DNA from: Fallopia convolvulus
Lineage: Eukaryota > Streptophyta > Magnoliopsida > Caryophyllales > Polygonaceae
Reading direction: 5' to 3'
NCBI GenBank assembly: GCA_964016875.1
Contig: OZ024719.1
Location: forward strand, 27,037,877 to 27,101,876
Length of the DNA: 64,000 nucleotides
Within the stretch, counting starts at the first letter, position 1. Each line of letters begins with the position of its first letter. Below the pieces are notes generated by a model that worked only from the letters and a program-made list of their open reading frames with translations, searched no databases and was not told the origin of the DNA. A program made the translations under genes and the position numbers. Shown piece by piece: positions 20,274-31,513 of this stretch.

Positions 20274-20582
20274 ATGGATGTTGTGAGGTCATTGGTCCAT
20301 GAGAAGCCGGTGGTGATATTCAGCAAGAGCTCATGCTGTATGTCCCACTCCATGAAACAACTCATTACCAGCTACGGAGCTAATCCAAAAGTTTATGAGC
20401 TCGACGAGATGTCCAATGGACAAGAGATCGAGAAGGGGTTAGAGAAGATGGGATGTAGGCCTAGTGTACCAGTTGTTTTCATAGGTGAGAAGTTGATAGG
20501 TGGGGCAAATAAACTTCTCAGCCTCCAAGTCCAAGGCAACCTAGTTCCACTACTGATGGAAGCAGGAGCCATATGGATTTGA
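20274..20582 (+). CDS. CC-type glutaredoxin, CCMS active site (GRX copy 5)
   Basis: A 102-residue single-exon protein with active site C21-C22-M-S24, CRPSVPVVFIG, GG and a terminal GAIWI. It is very close to copy 3 but keeps the TGA stop after AIWI. The leader and core promoter match those of copies 3 and 4. The family role is as a redox adaptor for TGA bZIP factors; CCxS members in Arabidopsis respond to nitrate (family knowledge). Intact and last in the array. Confidence 0.95.
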   Translation: MDVVRSLVHEKPVVIFSKSSCCMSHSMKQLITSYGANPKVYELDEMSNGQEIEKGLEKMGCRPSVPVVFIGEKLIGGANKLLSLQVQGNLVPLLMEAGAIWI

Positions 20583-21725
20583 AACAAAGCTCAATTAGTT
20601 CTAGCACCAAGTTATATATTAGACTGCAACAAAATGTAGAACCTTTTAAGTTTAGATACCTGTTTGTCATGTCTGTTTTGTCTCTACCAATGTGACATAG
20701 TTTAAAAGCAAACCATAGGGTTCATTGCTTTGGCAAAATAAATAATTCTTCAACTTCTCGTTCACTATGTACTTTAACCTTTCCATTATATTAAACTAAT
20801 ATTGATCTTGTACCATGACTGCAATAACAAGAAGCAGATGCACTTCAGTATTCAGACACTTCAATCTGCCTATGCTACATAGTGAGATTCAGAATGAAAA
20901 ACATGGGAGTGCAAAACATTTCAGCAATAAAGAAACTAATTAGCAAATTGGAAGTACATTCTAATTTAAAAGAGTGAGACTTTTTGCCTTGAGAGAGATC
21001 AAACACCAGATAGTAACTTGCTTTGTTTCTAATCAGTATACTACTTCAGCTAAATAAATAGATTCCTTGGACACAGTGCATTGAACATTATAGGACATCA
21101 GTTCAACTCTAAGAAGATTTCACATGTTTTGGTGCTATATTAAAGAAGAATGAGAACCAGACACTTCACAAAATTATACATTGTAAGTGGAGGCTGCCCC
21201 TTCAACAACTCTCTAACAGATACTGTTGTGTTATCGCCGTCATAGCATCCTCTGAGGATGCCTTGATTTCCAATCAAAAGCAACTCTTGAAATCGCTTCG
21301 TTTCACCAATAAGCAAGATTCAAGCTTCCTATCAAACAAGTTCTGGCCAATAAGCAAGATTTTACATGTACAATAGCAGGACAGAAACTTCGTAATTAAA
21401 TCGCAGATGCACACGATTTCAGAATGTACTAGTGCTTCGATTGAAGTAATGAGAAGATATAGATGGAAAGTTCTTACAAAAATGATAGCCAAAAGCATAA
21501 GCCCTAAAAAAATTCGTTGCTTCTGGGGAAACACCGAAACAGTGGAAAACGAGAAGGCCAGTCGAAAAATAAAACATAAGAAGGGAACACATGTCTCACC
21601 CATAGAAGCTAGAGAATGACAATCATGAGTGCCGTTGTTTTGGACCTCCCGCCAAATTCAGGCAAAATTTTCCTCCTTCCCTTAGTTTGTTCACAAAAAC
21701 ACATTTCATGTTATTAAAAAAGGTA
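20583..21725. other. Region downstream of the glutaredoxin array
   Basis: The first about 300 bases resemble the 3' flanks of copies 3 and 4. Bases 21189-21228 repeat 19961-20000 (GGAGGCTGCTCCTTCAACAA and following), a piece of upstream region of copy 5, without any glutaredoxin ORF after it. No gene is supported; the frames at 21274-21619 are unrecognised. Confidence 0.55.
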
Positions 21726-21976
21726 ATCCCTCCGTATAAGTATACTTGTTTTTTTAGAATTAAAATCTTGTTCAAAAGAACTTGTGCTTTTACATATTTT
21801 GGACATAACTTTCCCACTTTAACCCTTACATTTAATGAAAAGTGAATTAAATTTGATACATTTTCATTTTCAATGCATAGAGTAAACATTTAATTAAGGA
21901 CATTTTTGTCCAATTCAAAATTTTCTTAATTTATGTGTCTAACTCTAAAAATACAAGTAGATTTATACAGAGGGAG
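21726..21976. mobile_element. Stowaway MITE (251 bp)
   Basis: Terminal inverted repeats ATCCCTCCGTATAA and TTATACAGAGGGAG are flanked by TA on both sides (21724-21725 and 21977-21978). CTCCCTCYGT ends with a TA duplication are the Stowaway/mariner signature. It is non-coding. A further GAGGGAGTA at about 22225 may belong to an older relative. Confidence 0.88.
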
Positions 21977-22572
21977 TATGAGGTAGTATTGATAAATAAA
22001 AAATTTGAATAATAGAGGGTAAAAAATGAGACTAAATGAGGGTAATTTTGTAATTTAATTGATATAAAAAGTTAAAAAGATATAAAAGTAGATGAAAAGT
22101 TAAATAAAGTGGGTAAAATGATATTGGGTGGAGACAATATAGTAAGAAAAATGTAGTTATAAAAGGAAAGAAGAGAAAGTACAACAAATATTTCGGGAAT
22201 AGTGGACAAACAAAAGAGAATAGAGGGAGTACATTAGATAGTCTATTAGAAGATTTTCTTTATTTTTTAGTTCAAAGGAGATGAATTTCTTTATTAAGAA
22301 AGGGGGTTTATCACTTGGGAGAAACTAAACGTCTAGCCACAACATGTTTTAAAGGTTGGCTACAAGAGTCAAGAATCTTTTGACAAAGAATATAGAAAAA
22401 TTCACAAAATGAGCGTTATGAGTTAAAAAAGTACCCTATTATTTCAATGGACTTAAATTTGTCTTTGCTTATTATATAGTTGGGGTTTATGATGGTGGTC
22501 ATTCCACATTTTGGGAAAATTAAGTCTTATATGCTCCTTTTCAAGTTATTTACCCATTTTAAAAAAAATCTA

Positions 22573-22858
22573 TCTATATATACTAAAGAAGAGGCCTTTT
22601 GGCCACATGTCATCCTTACATTTAATTTGCCTATGTGTCATTTTTTGGTGTTTTGGAATTATTTTTTATCAATTATTTAGGTCCCACTATATTTTAACTA
22701 ATTGATTTTTATACTAATTAAATAAAAAATGCTACTATTCCTAAAATCAAGGAATTTCAAGTTTTAAAATTTGATCTAATTATTTTATTGAAAATTAAAT
22801 AATATTTACTTACGAAAAATTTAAATAAAACCAGTGCATGGCACGGGAATTCTACTAG
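22573..22858 (+). mobile_element. Miniature Helitron (286 bp)
   Basis: It begins TCTATATATACTAAAG after an A and ends with hairpin GTGC-ATG-GCAC, GGGAATTCTA, CTAG (22855-22858) and then T. A 5' TC, a 3' hairpin plus CTAG, and insertion between A and T without duplication match a non-autonomous Helitron. Confidence 0.85.
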
Positions 22859-23231
22859 TTTTAAGACTAAAAATCATGCTTTTATGAGCGGGGTCGAAAA
22901 GAGAAGGCTATGAGCAAGGACAATCAGTCTAGATCTTCTGCTCCAAGTATTTGTATTAAGTACTACTCCACTTTTTTTCATGGGCCACTTGTCCCTTTTT
23001 TAAATTAAGAAATAAAGTATTCATACGGACGTTTTAATTCATAACAAAGAATGTTGAATTTTTTAATTAATAAAACACCATTATTATGTCAATTAAAAAT
23101 TAAAATAATGTGATTCAGTTTTATTAGAAGATGTTAAACCCTAAAAGATAAATGACGTTTGACATTCTTATCGTGAAAAAGCTCATCTACTGAAATTTCT
23201 CTCTACGTCATTGACAAACTCTACACATGTA
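22859..23231. other. AT-rich spacer, nothing recognised
   Basis: Unique AT-rich sequence between the mini-Helitron and the AAA-ATPase fragment. No ORF, repeat or RNA feature is seen. Confidence 0.5.
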
Positions 23232-23636
23232 TATTTAACCCTATAAGTATTCATACGCCATTTACAAGCTCATCCAAATCAAATGACAATTGAGAATGCC
23301 GAAAACCAGATCAAAGTATCCGAAGCAAGCAGCGACAAAATTGGGCAAATTTTCCATCCTTCGTCGTCACAGTGGACACCATCACTCGTCGGTTGCAGCA
23401 CGAGTTCACCACTCAATCGATAAAGTTCAATACGCCGGAGATGCTCACCGACGATGTTTACTTCCCGGCACTGGTGACATAGCAGTTAAAGTCCTCGATG
23501 AGGATGACGGAACGAGTCGTGGTGTGGAGGAGGAGAAGCTTCAAATCGGAATCGGATGTGACCTTGGAAAGGTCGACGTCATGCACATCGTAGGAGAGGA
23601 ACTTGGTCATAGGAGTCAATCTCATAATTAAACTCA
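23232..23636 (-). pseudogene. Fragment of a BCS1-like AAA-ATPase gene
   Basis: The minus strand gives MTKFLSYDVHDVDLSKV, SDLKLLLLHTT, RSVILIEDFN (Walker-B-like region), then SGVLNFID and RVMVSTVTTKDGK. This is the central AAA domain of plant BCS1-like ATPases of the At2g46620/HSR4 type. Stop codons break the frame after the Walker B segment and again after SGVLNFID. The upstream P-loop (GTGKS) and the downstream arginine-finger half are missing. An open frame on the plus strand here (23290-23631) is only its antisense shadow. It is a dead fragment. Confidence 0.8.
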
Positions 23637-23876
23637 AGCGTAAATTTAGGCATGTGGTAGAAGAAGATTTGTTTTTATTACTTAAAACAAGAGGGGAGTT
23701 CTAGTGAGAATAAAGCTTATAATGAGAAATGAGAACAAAAAATAGCCATTGGATTATATAAATCAACGGTGAAGATTAAAAAAGAGAAAAAGTTGATTTA
23801 TTAACACAATGGCACGGAGTGTAATTTAGAGAAAAAGCTGATTTTCTAACACAATGGCACGGAGTGTAACACAATG
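23637..23876. repeat. Short tandem duplication at left edge of Gypsy element
   Basis: TAACACAATGGCACGGAGTG occurs at about 23799 and 23848, with TAACACAATG again at 23867, immediately before similarity to the 3' LTR starts. It may reflect rearrangement at the junction. Confidence 0.6.
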
Positions 23877-25817
23877 ACAGCTCGTGCCTTTGGTAAAGGC
23901 TTTTGCCCTGTCTTGTTCCTTTGATTGCTCCTTCTGTTGAACTATTGCCTTGTAATCTAGTAGTTGGTGAATTTTATTTCAACTTGATGAATGGTTGTTG
24001 TCTTGATTATGCCTTGCGTTAGCTTCAAATGTTGTTGTACTGTTGTGAGTGAATGGTTTAACATTTTATATATATATATACATTATTGAGTGTGTGGCCT
24101 TACATTGTATTGTTTATGTTATTATAATGTTGTTCGAATACTACTGGTGAATTATATATATATTGTTTTCTTTGCATTTATAAATTTGCATGTGGGCCTC
24201 CGTTTGATTTGTATTGAGCACTCGATTGGTTTTGGTGGGTAACCTCCTTTGTTGTGAGGCTTTGGATTTGGATGCTAGGTTGGAAGTCAGTATTATAAAT
24301 TTCGAATGATATATACATGTGTATGTTTGTGTGTGCACGGTGATTGGGGATTTGCGTTTGCACCTTGGAGCTAGGACTTTTATTGTGGTTGACCTTGAGC
24401 TTATGTTTCGTGTCATTTAAGGCTAAGGGTGAAATCTTAGTTCGTTTAGTATAGCCGTTTGATGTTGGTTCTTGAGTTTGATGCGATTAATTTTAGTTTC
24501 AAACCACACTTGTTTTGGATGCCATGATTTTTATGATGATTCACACTTGGTGAGCCACTATACTTGTGCTTGCCTAAGATCAATAGTTACTCCTCACGGT
24601 TAGTCGATTAACCGTGCACATTATGATTCATAGGTATTTAGTATCGACGAATTTCTTACTTCTTTCGAGGATCTCCTTCCAGGTAAGTCGTTCTCGACTT
24701 GCTCGGCTTTATTCTAGTCTTGTTACATTTCATGCGTGACTGTGAGATTGGTTTTGGGAATTAATCCCGAATGTATGTTTTCCTTGTGAAATGTTTTTTT
24801 GCATGATGTGATGCGCTTTCCATTCCAAACGTTTTCTCGTAAAAGAAATGGTATCGTTTTCTATGTACTGGCAGCGTAACCGGCACGATCATGTGCGATG
24901 ATTGTCGGTGGCGAAGAGGCGTCTAGCCATGGTCGTGTGTCGGTCAGGCCCCTTTAAAAATAAAACTAATTGCTTTTTTTGGCAAGTGCTCCGGTGGAGG
25001 CTTGACCAGGGGTTGGAAGGATGACGTTTATGAAAAGTGAGAGGGCCTGCCTCTGCACTCGGGCGCAGGTGTGTTAGCGCCGTAGATTGGAATGCAACGG
25101 TGGGAGGAAGAATTGCATTTCCAAATAGGTTTGTGAATGATTTTTGCTTGTGTTTGTGTGTTGTTATTTAGTTGGGTTTTGGCTTGTGAAGTGTTGGTAT
25201 GTTTGATGAATTATTTGTTTCGTTGTGTTTCCTTTCACTTGTTGAATGTCGAATTGTTAGTTATTGTTTTTAAATGCTTTACATTTGTCATTGTTATTTT
25301 GTTAGTATGTTTATTGGAAATGTTTTGTTCTATTCACTTGTTGCAGGTTAAGTTGTTGGTTATTTACGGCTTTCAAACGTCTTACTATTGCCGCTTGTTA
25401 TCTAGCTTGCCTAGGGTAGTAGCTGACCCTTCGGGGACCTTTATTTTTAGTCCCATGTACTCTTTCAGGACTCGTGGTGGAGCCTAGGTCGGATGTTGCA
25501 GCGGATTGATGCGCATGTGTCATTAGGTGTTGGAATTGGTTGGGATGTTCTGTTTTAGTATTTATGCTTTGTAAGTGTTCTCATTTGTTGACTTAGGTGG
25601 GATGTCAGTTTGGATGTGTCTTGTCTTAGTTGTGGGGACCTCATGTATGACATTGTTACAAATATGTTTCATTAAATGATAGTTGGATGGTTTAAATTCG
25701 TTTTCTCGTCGTGCCCGAGTTGCAAGGTCCAGGTGATTCGGTTGTCAAACTATCTCAGGTAGTGTCCGAGAGGGAAAACTACATAGTAACACCCTGATGT
25801 CAAGACGGGGTGTTACA
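23877..25817 (+). repeat. 5' LTR of the Del-like element, U3 mostly missing
   Basis: Matches 35054-36982 closely to its end at GGGGTGTTACA. The first about 750 bases of the 3' LTR (from TGTAACACTC) are not present. Either the LTR is truncated at 23877, or TGTAACAC at 23865 is its true start and an internal deletion follows. Both readings remove most of the U3 promoter. Confidence 0.8.
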
Positions 25818-25820
25818 AAT

Positions 25821-25832
25821 TGGTATCAGAGC
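25821..25832 (+). other. Primer-binding site, tRNA-Met(i)
   Basis: TGGTATCAGAGC lies three bases after the LTR end TGTTACA. It is the standard primer site of many plant Copia and chromovirus elements. Confidence 0.9.
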
Positions 25833-26045
25833 GAGGTTGGCAACAAGGGCACATGGAACCGAACAACAAGTGTACACGAGGTCAACCTAGAAACAAAAAA
25901 ACCGGCCGGTGTTTAAAAAAAGTTTTAAATGGGGTAGTCATACTGCATAAGGGGTAGATGACATGATGCAACTCCGCTGCCATCCGTCGAAGGACCTCAC
26001 GAAGATTGGTAAGTAAATCCTTAACTTTTAGTCAAGGTTAAAGTT

Positions 26046-26880
26046 TTGACCGTGGGACTTCCTAAAAAGATGACCCCACAAACTAGAGTTAGAATTGTTG
26101 TTGCTAGTAAGAGAGGCCGGGGGAGAAGTCATGGTAGAGGACGTGGTAGGAGTAGAGGAGAGACTCCCTTTGTTACTAAGCCAGAGAAGCGTCAGAATGT
26201 TTACCTGAAGAAGTTGCTGAGAGTGGGGACTTGGTTGTTGGCGATCATCAGGATACTAATGTGTCTCTCGTTAGAGGGGTACCCCAAGCTAATGGAGTCT
26301 ACTCTAGAGCCAATGCACCGCCAGTTGGATAATCACTAGAGTTTTACATGATCAGAATACTAATATTGGGCGTCAAAGGATTAAGATGAGGGCACCATAC
26401 CAGAGTACTATTATAGTTGCTCAGTTAGAAAGGATACCAGAAGTACAGAGGCTAGAGGTAGTTGATCGTGTGATAGAGCCACTGAGAGATGAGCCCAACC
26501 AGACAAGTGACTCGCGGAGTTCAGAAGGTCGGGATGCCAAGCTTCACTAGGGCCCCGGGTACTGGAGTAGAGCAGTGGCTGAGTATTATGGCGTCGATGT
26601 TGGAATTCTAATCAGGCGCTAAAGGAGAAAAAGATGTCTCTAGTGTAGAGTTTTCTACAAGAGGGTGCTTTCGATTGGTGGAATTTAAGCCAAGAGTGTC
26701 AAAAAAATGTTACCTTCAAGGAGGAACAATCGACTATGCTCGTTTCACCAAAACCGGTCGTGTTCTCAATCACAAGGTCATCAGGATTAGACTCAGCAGG
26801 GCCATTCTATTACAGGTTCGAGAGAGTGCTTCAAGGGTGGAGGCAATGATCACATTAAGAGACAATGTTTGAAGCTAGTT
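26046..26880 (+). pseudogene. Degraded gag of the Del-like element
   Basis: A basic start with RGRGRSHGRGRGRSRGE, then scattered open pieces in several frames. Near 26827-26873 the codons read CFKGGGNDHIKRQC, a remnant of a CCHC zinc knuckle lacking its first cysteine pair. Many stops. In an intact relative this protein forms the nucleocapsid. Confidence 0.6.
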
Positions 26881-27572
26881 CGAAACTACATCATCTGTAG
26901 GAAGCCCGATCTTATACGATAGTATTATGGGGTTTGTGTACCCTCTCAAGGACATTCACCAAGGAAGGTGAACCATGGAGCTCGTCATTCACCATAGCAG
27001 ACTCAGTATGCATCAGGCCAGAACAAAGGACGGGGTATAGGAGCCAATATATTAAGGAATAACCAGCCACGAGTGTTCGAGATGAGGAGGGCTGATGTCT
27101 TACATATGTTGAAAAATACAAGTACGTTTTCGATTCAGTCTGAATCTGTCCATATTCTTTTGACAAGAGTGCCACACCCTCTTCCGTGTCCTCTGCATGG
27201 GTGGTTAGACTAGGCTTAACTTGTTCAGAAGGGGTATCTTTTGTGGTGGGATTACCCGATGGCAGTAAGGTGAGTTGAAGTATAAAGTATTGTAGTGCAC
27301 TATCTGAATAAGGGGTAGAGTTTGATATACAGATTTTGTAGTACTGTAGTTGTCCTTGGACAATGATGTGATTTGGTAATGGATTGGATAAGACGTTTCA
27401 GAGTGGTACTAGATACACATAGGGGTACAACCATAGTGACCACGAGTGACGGGACTCTACTAGTGAGTCAGAACTTGGAGCCGGAACTAGTGCCTAGTCT
27501 TATGAAGGCCACCAAGTTTCTTAGTGAGGGGTGTGTGGGATGTAGAGAGAGATCGACTTCAGTACTGACCTA

Positions 27573-28990
27573 GAGCTAGTGAAGAGACCGATCTCAAGGC
27601 CTTTGTATCCCATGACTCCGATGGGAATGCAAGAGTTGAAGGCTCAATTGAAAGAGCTATTAGAGAAGGGGTATGTATGTCTGAACATCTCACCTCGGGG
27701 AGCCCCAATTTTTCTTGTAAGAAGAAAGATGGACCCCTTCGCTAGTGTATCGATTATTGGGAGTTGAACCGAGTCGTCATCAAGAACAAGTACCTGGAGG
27801 CTCATATTGATGATTTGTTGGATCGGTTACAGGGGGTTACGACATTTTCGAAGGTGGATCCGAGGTTAGGATATCATCAGCTAAGGATTCGAGATGAAGA
27901 TATTCCAAGGACGGCTTTTCGAACAAGATATGGACGCTATGAGTTTGTGGTAATGCCGTTCGGATTGACCAATGCACCTGTAGTGTTCATGGAGATGACG
28001 AACCAAGTGTTTATAGATATCTTGGACAAGTTTGTGGTGGTATTCATTGATGGCATCCTGATTTTACTCCCGGAATGTAGGGCTGTAATCGAACCGAGCC
28101 GAGTCGAGCTTTGAGTTGCTCATGCTCGGCTCAGTTAAAAATAGACGAGCTCGAGTTCGAACGCGAGCTTAGTTCGAGCTTAAAATCTTGTTTGAGTTTC
28201 GTTCATTTAAATGTTCATCGAACTCGAGCTTGCTCGCGAACCTCTCGTTTAGTTTTTTCGCGAGACAAATTCGTGAACAACTTGTTTGCTTGATCAATTA
28301 TACAAGCAAATGAAACTAAAATTTATACTTCGTGCTCTGAGAAACACCACCAAAACTATGTAATTTAACATAAAATATATATTGCATATAATATATAGTA
28401 TATATAGCTTATTCATGAACATATAATCTAGTCTTTTATGAGTGTACAATCGAGCTTGCTCATGAGCATATTATCGAGTTTGCTCATGAGCAAACGAGCC
28501 GAATTATCTTGTGTTCAAGCTCAGCTCATTTATCTTTCGAGCCTTAAAATTGTGCTCAAGCTCGGTTCATTTACAAACCGAACCGAACACGAACAAGATT
28601 TAACCGAACCGAACACCGAATTTCTCACGAACAGCTCGGTTCATTTACAGCCCTACCGGAATGAGGAGGAGCACGTAGAGCACCTTAGGCAGGTGTTGAA
28701 AGTGTTGAATCAACGTCGATTGTTTGCTAAGCTATCTAAGTGTGAGTTTTGGCTACCGAAAGTCACCTTTTTGGGACATGTGGTATCTGTTAAGGGAGTT
28801 ATGGTGGACCCTGTGAAGATCGAGGCTATAAAGGAGTTAGAACCCCCAAGAAATGTGAAGGAGGTACGGAGTTTCCTAGGTTTAGTAGGGTACCATCGGA
28901 GGTTCGTAGAAGGATTTTCCCATGTAGCCCAACTACTTACCAACCTACTAAAGAAGACCACTCATTTTGAGTGGAATGAGGCCTTCTAGA
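27573..28990 (+). pseudogene. Reverse transcriptase of the Del-like element, split by a MITE
   Basis: Before the split: motifs VIKNKY, TTFSKVDPRLGYHQ, YEFVVMPFGLTNAP and VVVFIDGIL. After it: EEEHVEHLRQVLKVL, CEFWLPKVTFLGHVVS, VRSFLGLVGYHRRF. These are successive Ty3/Gypsy reverse transcriptase motifs. The catalytic F/Y-x-D-D box reads FIDG at 28043-28054, so the second catalytic aspartate is glycine. A stop and frameshift occur before 27764. The hAT MITE at 28078-28655 interrupts the thumb region. Non-functional. Confidence 0.88.
28078..28655. mobile_element. hAT-type MITE (578 bp) inside reverse transcriptase
   Basis: Terminal inverted repeats TAGGGCTGTAA and TTACAGCCCTA extend imperfectly to about 22 bp (GAACCGAGC shared). 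The 8-bp duplication CCGGAATG flanks it at 28070-28077 and 28656-28663. An 8-bp duplication with TAGGGCTGTAA ends indicates a hAT non-autonomous element. The interior is rich in GAGCTCGAG-type sequence and codes for nothing. Confidence 0.93.
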
Positions 28991-29122
28991 GAAGCTTCAA
29001 TGAGCTGAAGAGTAGGTGGACTTCAGCTCCCATACTTGCACTCCCCGGGGAAATGAGGATTTTGTGATCTACAGTGATTCCTCCAAGGTAAGCCTGGGAT
29101 GTGTGTTGATGTAGAGGGATAA

Positions 29123-29622
29123 GTGATGGCATACAACCCTGACCCAAGTCGAGCTTCAATGACTCTGGGGCACCCTAGGCCATGGCGGCCCCCTTGGCGC
29201 GCTCGTGCCACGACATGATCCTCTTGCCTAGCCGAGCCGCATCGGTGTCTATCTATTTTATTATTAACTATGTTGCATAACTTTATTATATTATATATAC
29301 TATTTATATTGTAGAAGACGTGCGCATGAAGGTATGCTTACTCATGCTAGGCTTCAGGTTTAGTTTTCAAGAGTTGCCTATATAAGGCTCCTTATGTTGT
29401 TTGATGAATTAGTTTTGGTCCATTTGGAAATAGAGATTACTCTTTTCATTTGGCCTTTACTCTCATTTTCTCTCTTCCTCTCTTCCCCCTCATTTTACAT
29501 TCAATACAAACTCCCAACAAAACTCATTCTCGGATTTCTCCCTAACGCCGACACCACTCGCTCGACCCCTTTTGTCTTGGATCTCGATGAGGACTTGCAG
29601 GACCGATCCTACGGAGCTATCA
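29123..29622 (+). repeat. 5' LTR of nested element
   Basis: TG...CA ends, matching 31514-32012. The first bases after it, ATTGGTATCAGAGCC, are the primer site. Confidence 0.93.
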
Positions 29623-29624
29623 AT

Positions 29625-29637
29625 TGGTATCAGAGCC
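29625..29637 (+). other. Primer-binding site of nested element
   Basis: TGGTATCAGAGCC lies two bases after the LTR end, complementary to initiator tRNA-Met. Confidence 0.9.
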
Positions 29638-31513
29638 ATATAAGGCTCCTTATGTTTTAAGTCATTCTAATCTCTTGTAGATCCACGTTAAACCATGCCA
29701 TATCAAACTTCCATGTTCATTGCTTGAGATCTTCCGACTTTCGATCTGTGTCCTTGCCTTGTAAGCAAGTCTTACTAGGTGATTTTGGCTTGAATTTTTT
29801 TCTCTACCCTTATGATAAGAAGTGATGTGAATTTGATTGATATATGCATGCTCATTGATTAAAAAATTCCATAACTCAAATTCTTTCTTTCAAATTTGCT
29901 TTTGCCTTGTTCTAGAAGTGTTATGGCCGATTCACTTGCTTGATTGTAGCCATTTTTGCTTGCTGTTTTGGCACAATATTTCAGCTGATATTTCCACCAA
30001 AAAAAAAAATTATTTCGGCTGATATTCAGCCTAGAAACCAGCCAAATACTCTCAAAAAATCGTGGCCTAATCAGCCCCAAAATCTCAGCCAAAAACAGCC
30101 CCTAACAACCAAGATTACATTGGTCAAAGTTGCCTTATCAAGCTCCTAATTTTTAGGGATTTGTTTACCATTTTGTTGGAGCCATTTATCTGATTTCAAA
30201 TCATATTAATTATGGTTATTATGTGTGCTAAATTAGTGGCCTACATTGCTGGACATTAAGTCCATAGCAGCCGCACCTTCTTAGAACCCAAACCGAGCCG
30301 ATTTTGCCTAGTTCGACACATAAGGCTAGTAGCCTTTTAAAAAAAACAATTGCAAGTCGAAAGAAAAAATAAGGTAACTTCTTGCATTTAAAAAAATAGT
30401 TAGAATCGAAATAGCCAAAATAAGGCAAACCGACTTCTTTGTGTCGTTTGGGCTGGTTTTCGGTTTCTCACCATTTCACCTCTTTTCTTGGCTTTTTGAA
30501 TCTGAATTTTTGAGGTGTGGAGTGCTTCTTGACTTGAATTATATTAATCATAACATCACTCTTTCATACTTAGCCTTAAGCCGCCCTCATGGCATTCCTA
30601 AATAAGCCCATCCTACGTGGTTTTGCTTGAGTTTAGGGTGCTTTGTTTGTGCTTTTGGATACCTTGGTATTGTTTACTCTCCATGTCTTCTCTTTATTTT
30701 TCAGTTTATCCAGAGGAAGTGTGGGACGATGATGTATGGTTTGGTGTGAGGCGAAACGAAGCAGACCCTGATTGGATTCCACCACCACGTCACCACAAGG
30801 TCCCTCCCTGACGTCACATCTACTACGACTTGGATTGGATTCCGCCTCCCAATCTTTCAAGACGGTTTCCACCAAGACAGAGTAATAACTCCTATGTGTC
30901 ACTCCATAGTTCTTATGGTCAAGATTGGGAGCGTTTTGAGTACCACACCTGCCCTCAGAATAGGTACCAAGAGCACTACTCCCATGGCTCCTCTCGGTGA
31001 CATTGCTTGGCTACCCTTTGAAGGATCCTCATGATATTGTTATTGAGGAGTCTCTACAAAATTTTACCCCATTTAGAGATCGTTTTCCCAAGGATTGCCT
31101 ACAGCCTAAGTCGGGTGACATTGCTTGGCTACCCTTTGTAGGCGACCACCAAGTCATTATCGTCAATTCTAAGCCAAATTTGGTGGAGCATCATAATTCT
31201 GTTTTTTGAGGGGCATATGCAAAATTTGGCCGAGTTTGGAGAAAGTTTGCCTAGCAAGTGCCCACAACCTACATTGTGTGCCCTTGCGCCTTCACCTTCT
31301 TCTGACGCTTTCCAGGCCATTGTCGTGAAATTGAGCCAAACTTGGTGGACATCATGGATACAGTAAATTATAACCTTCCACCAAGTTTGGTATAGATTGG
31401 AGCTGCATTATCTATTGAACGCGTTAAGGGCGCTTCTCTTGTGCCTTGTCGAGCTCTTCCCCTGGCACTCCCATGCTCGAAGCGAGGACGCTTCGAAACT
31501 AAGGGAGGGAGAA
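29638..31513 (+). other. Interior of nested element, no recognised protein
   Basis: A piece at 30700-30810 reads VWDDDVWFG and DWIPPPRHH, and the DWIPPP motif recurs near 30830. The block GTGACATTGCTTGGCTACCC repeats at 30998 and 31115. These may be gag relics, but no zinc knuckle or enzyme motif is seen. A run of A's lies at 29999-30010. Confidence 0.5.

Noticed and set aside
23290..23631. Plus-strand 113-codon frame starting like a histone-H3 tail
   Set aside because: The KTRSKYPKQAATK resemblance is accidental; the opposite strand encodes AAA-ATPase motifs.
23865..23872. TGTAACAC as exact start of the Gypsy 5' LTR
   Set aside because: The same bases belong to a local tandem duplication (TAACACAATG), so identity with the LTR start may be chance; recorded as an alternative only.
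24141..24416. Minus-strand frame repeated at 35292-35594
   Set aside because: It is present twice only because it lies in both LTRs of the Gypsy element; no domain is recognised.
30617..31209. Possible gag gene in the nested LTR element
   Set aside because: Short pieces in different frames without zinc knuckle or other gag motif.
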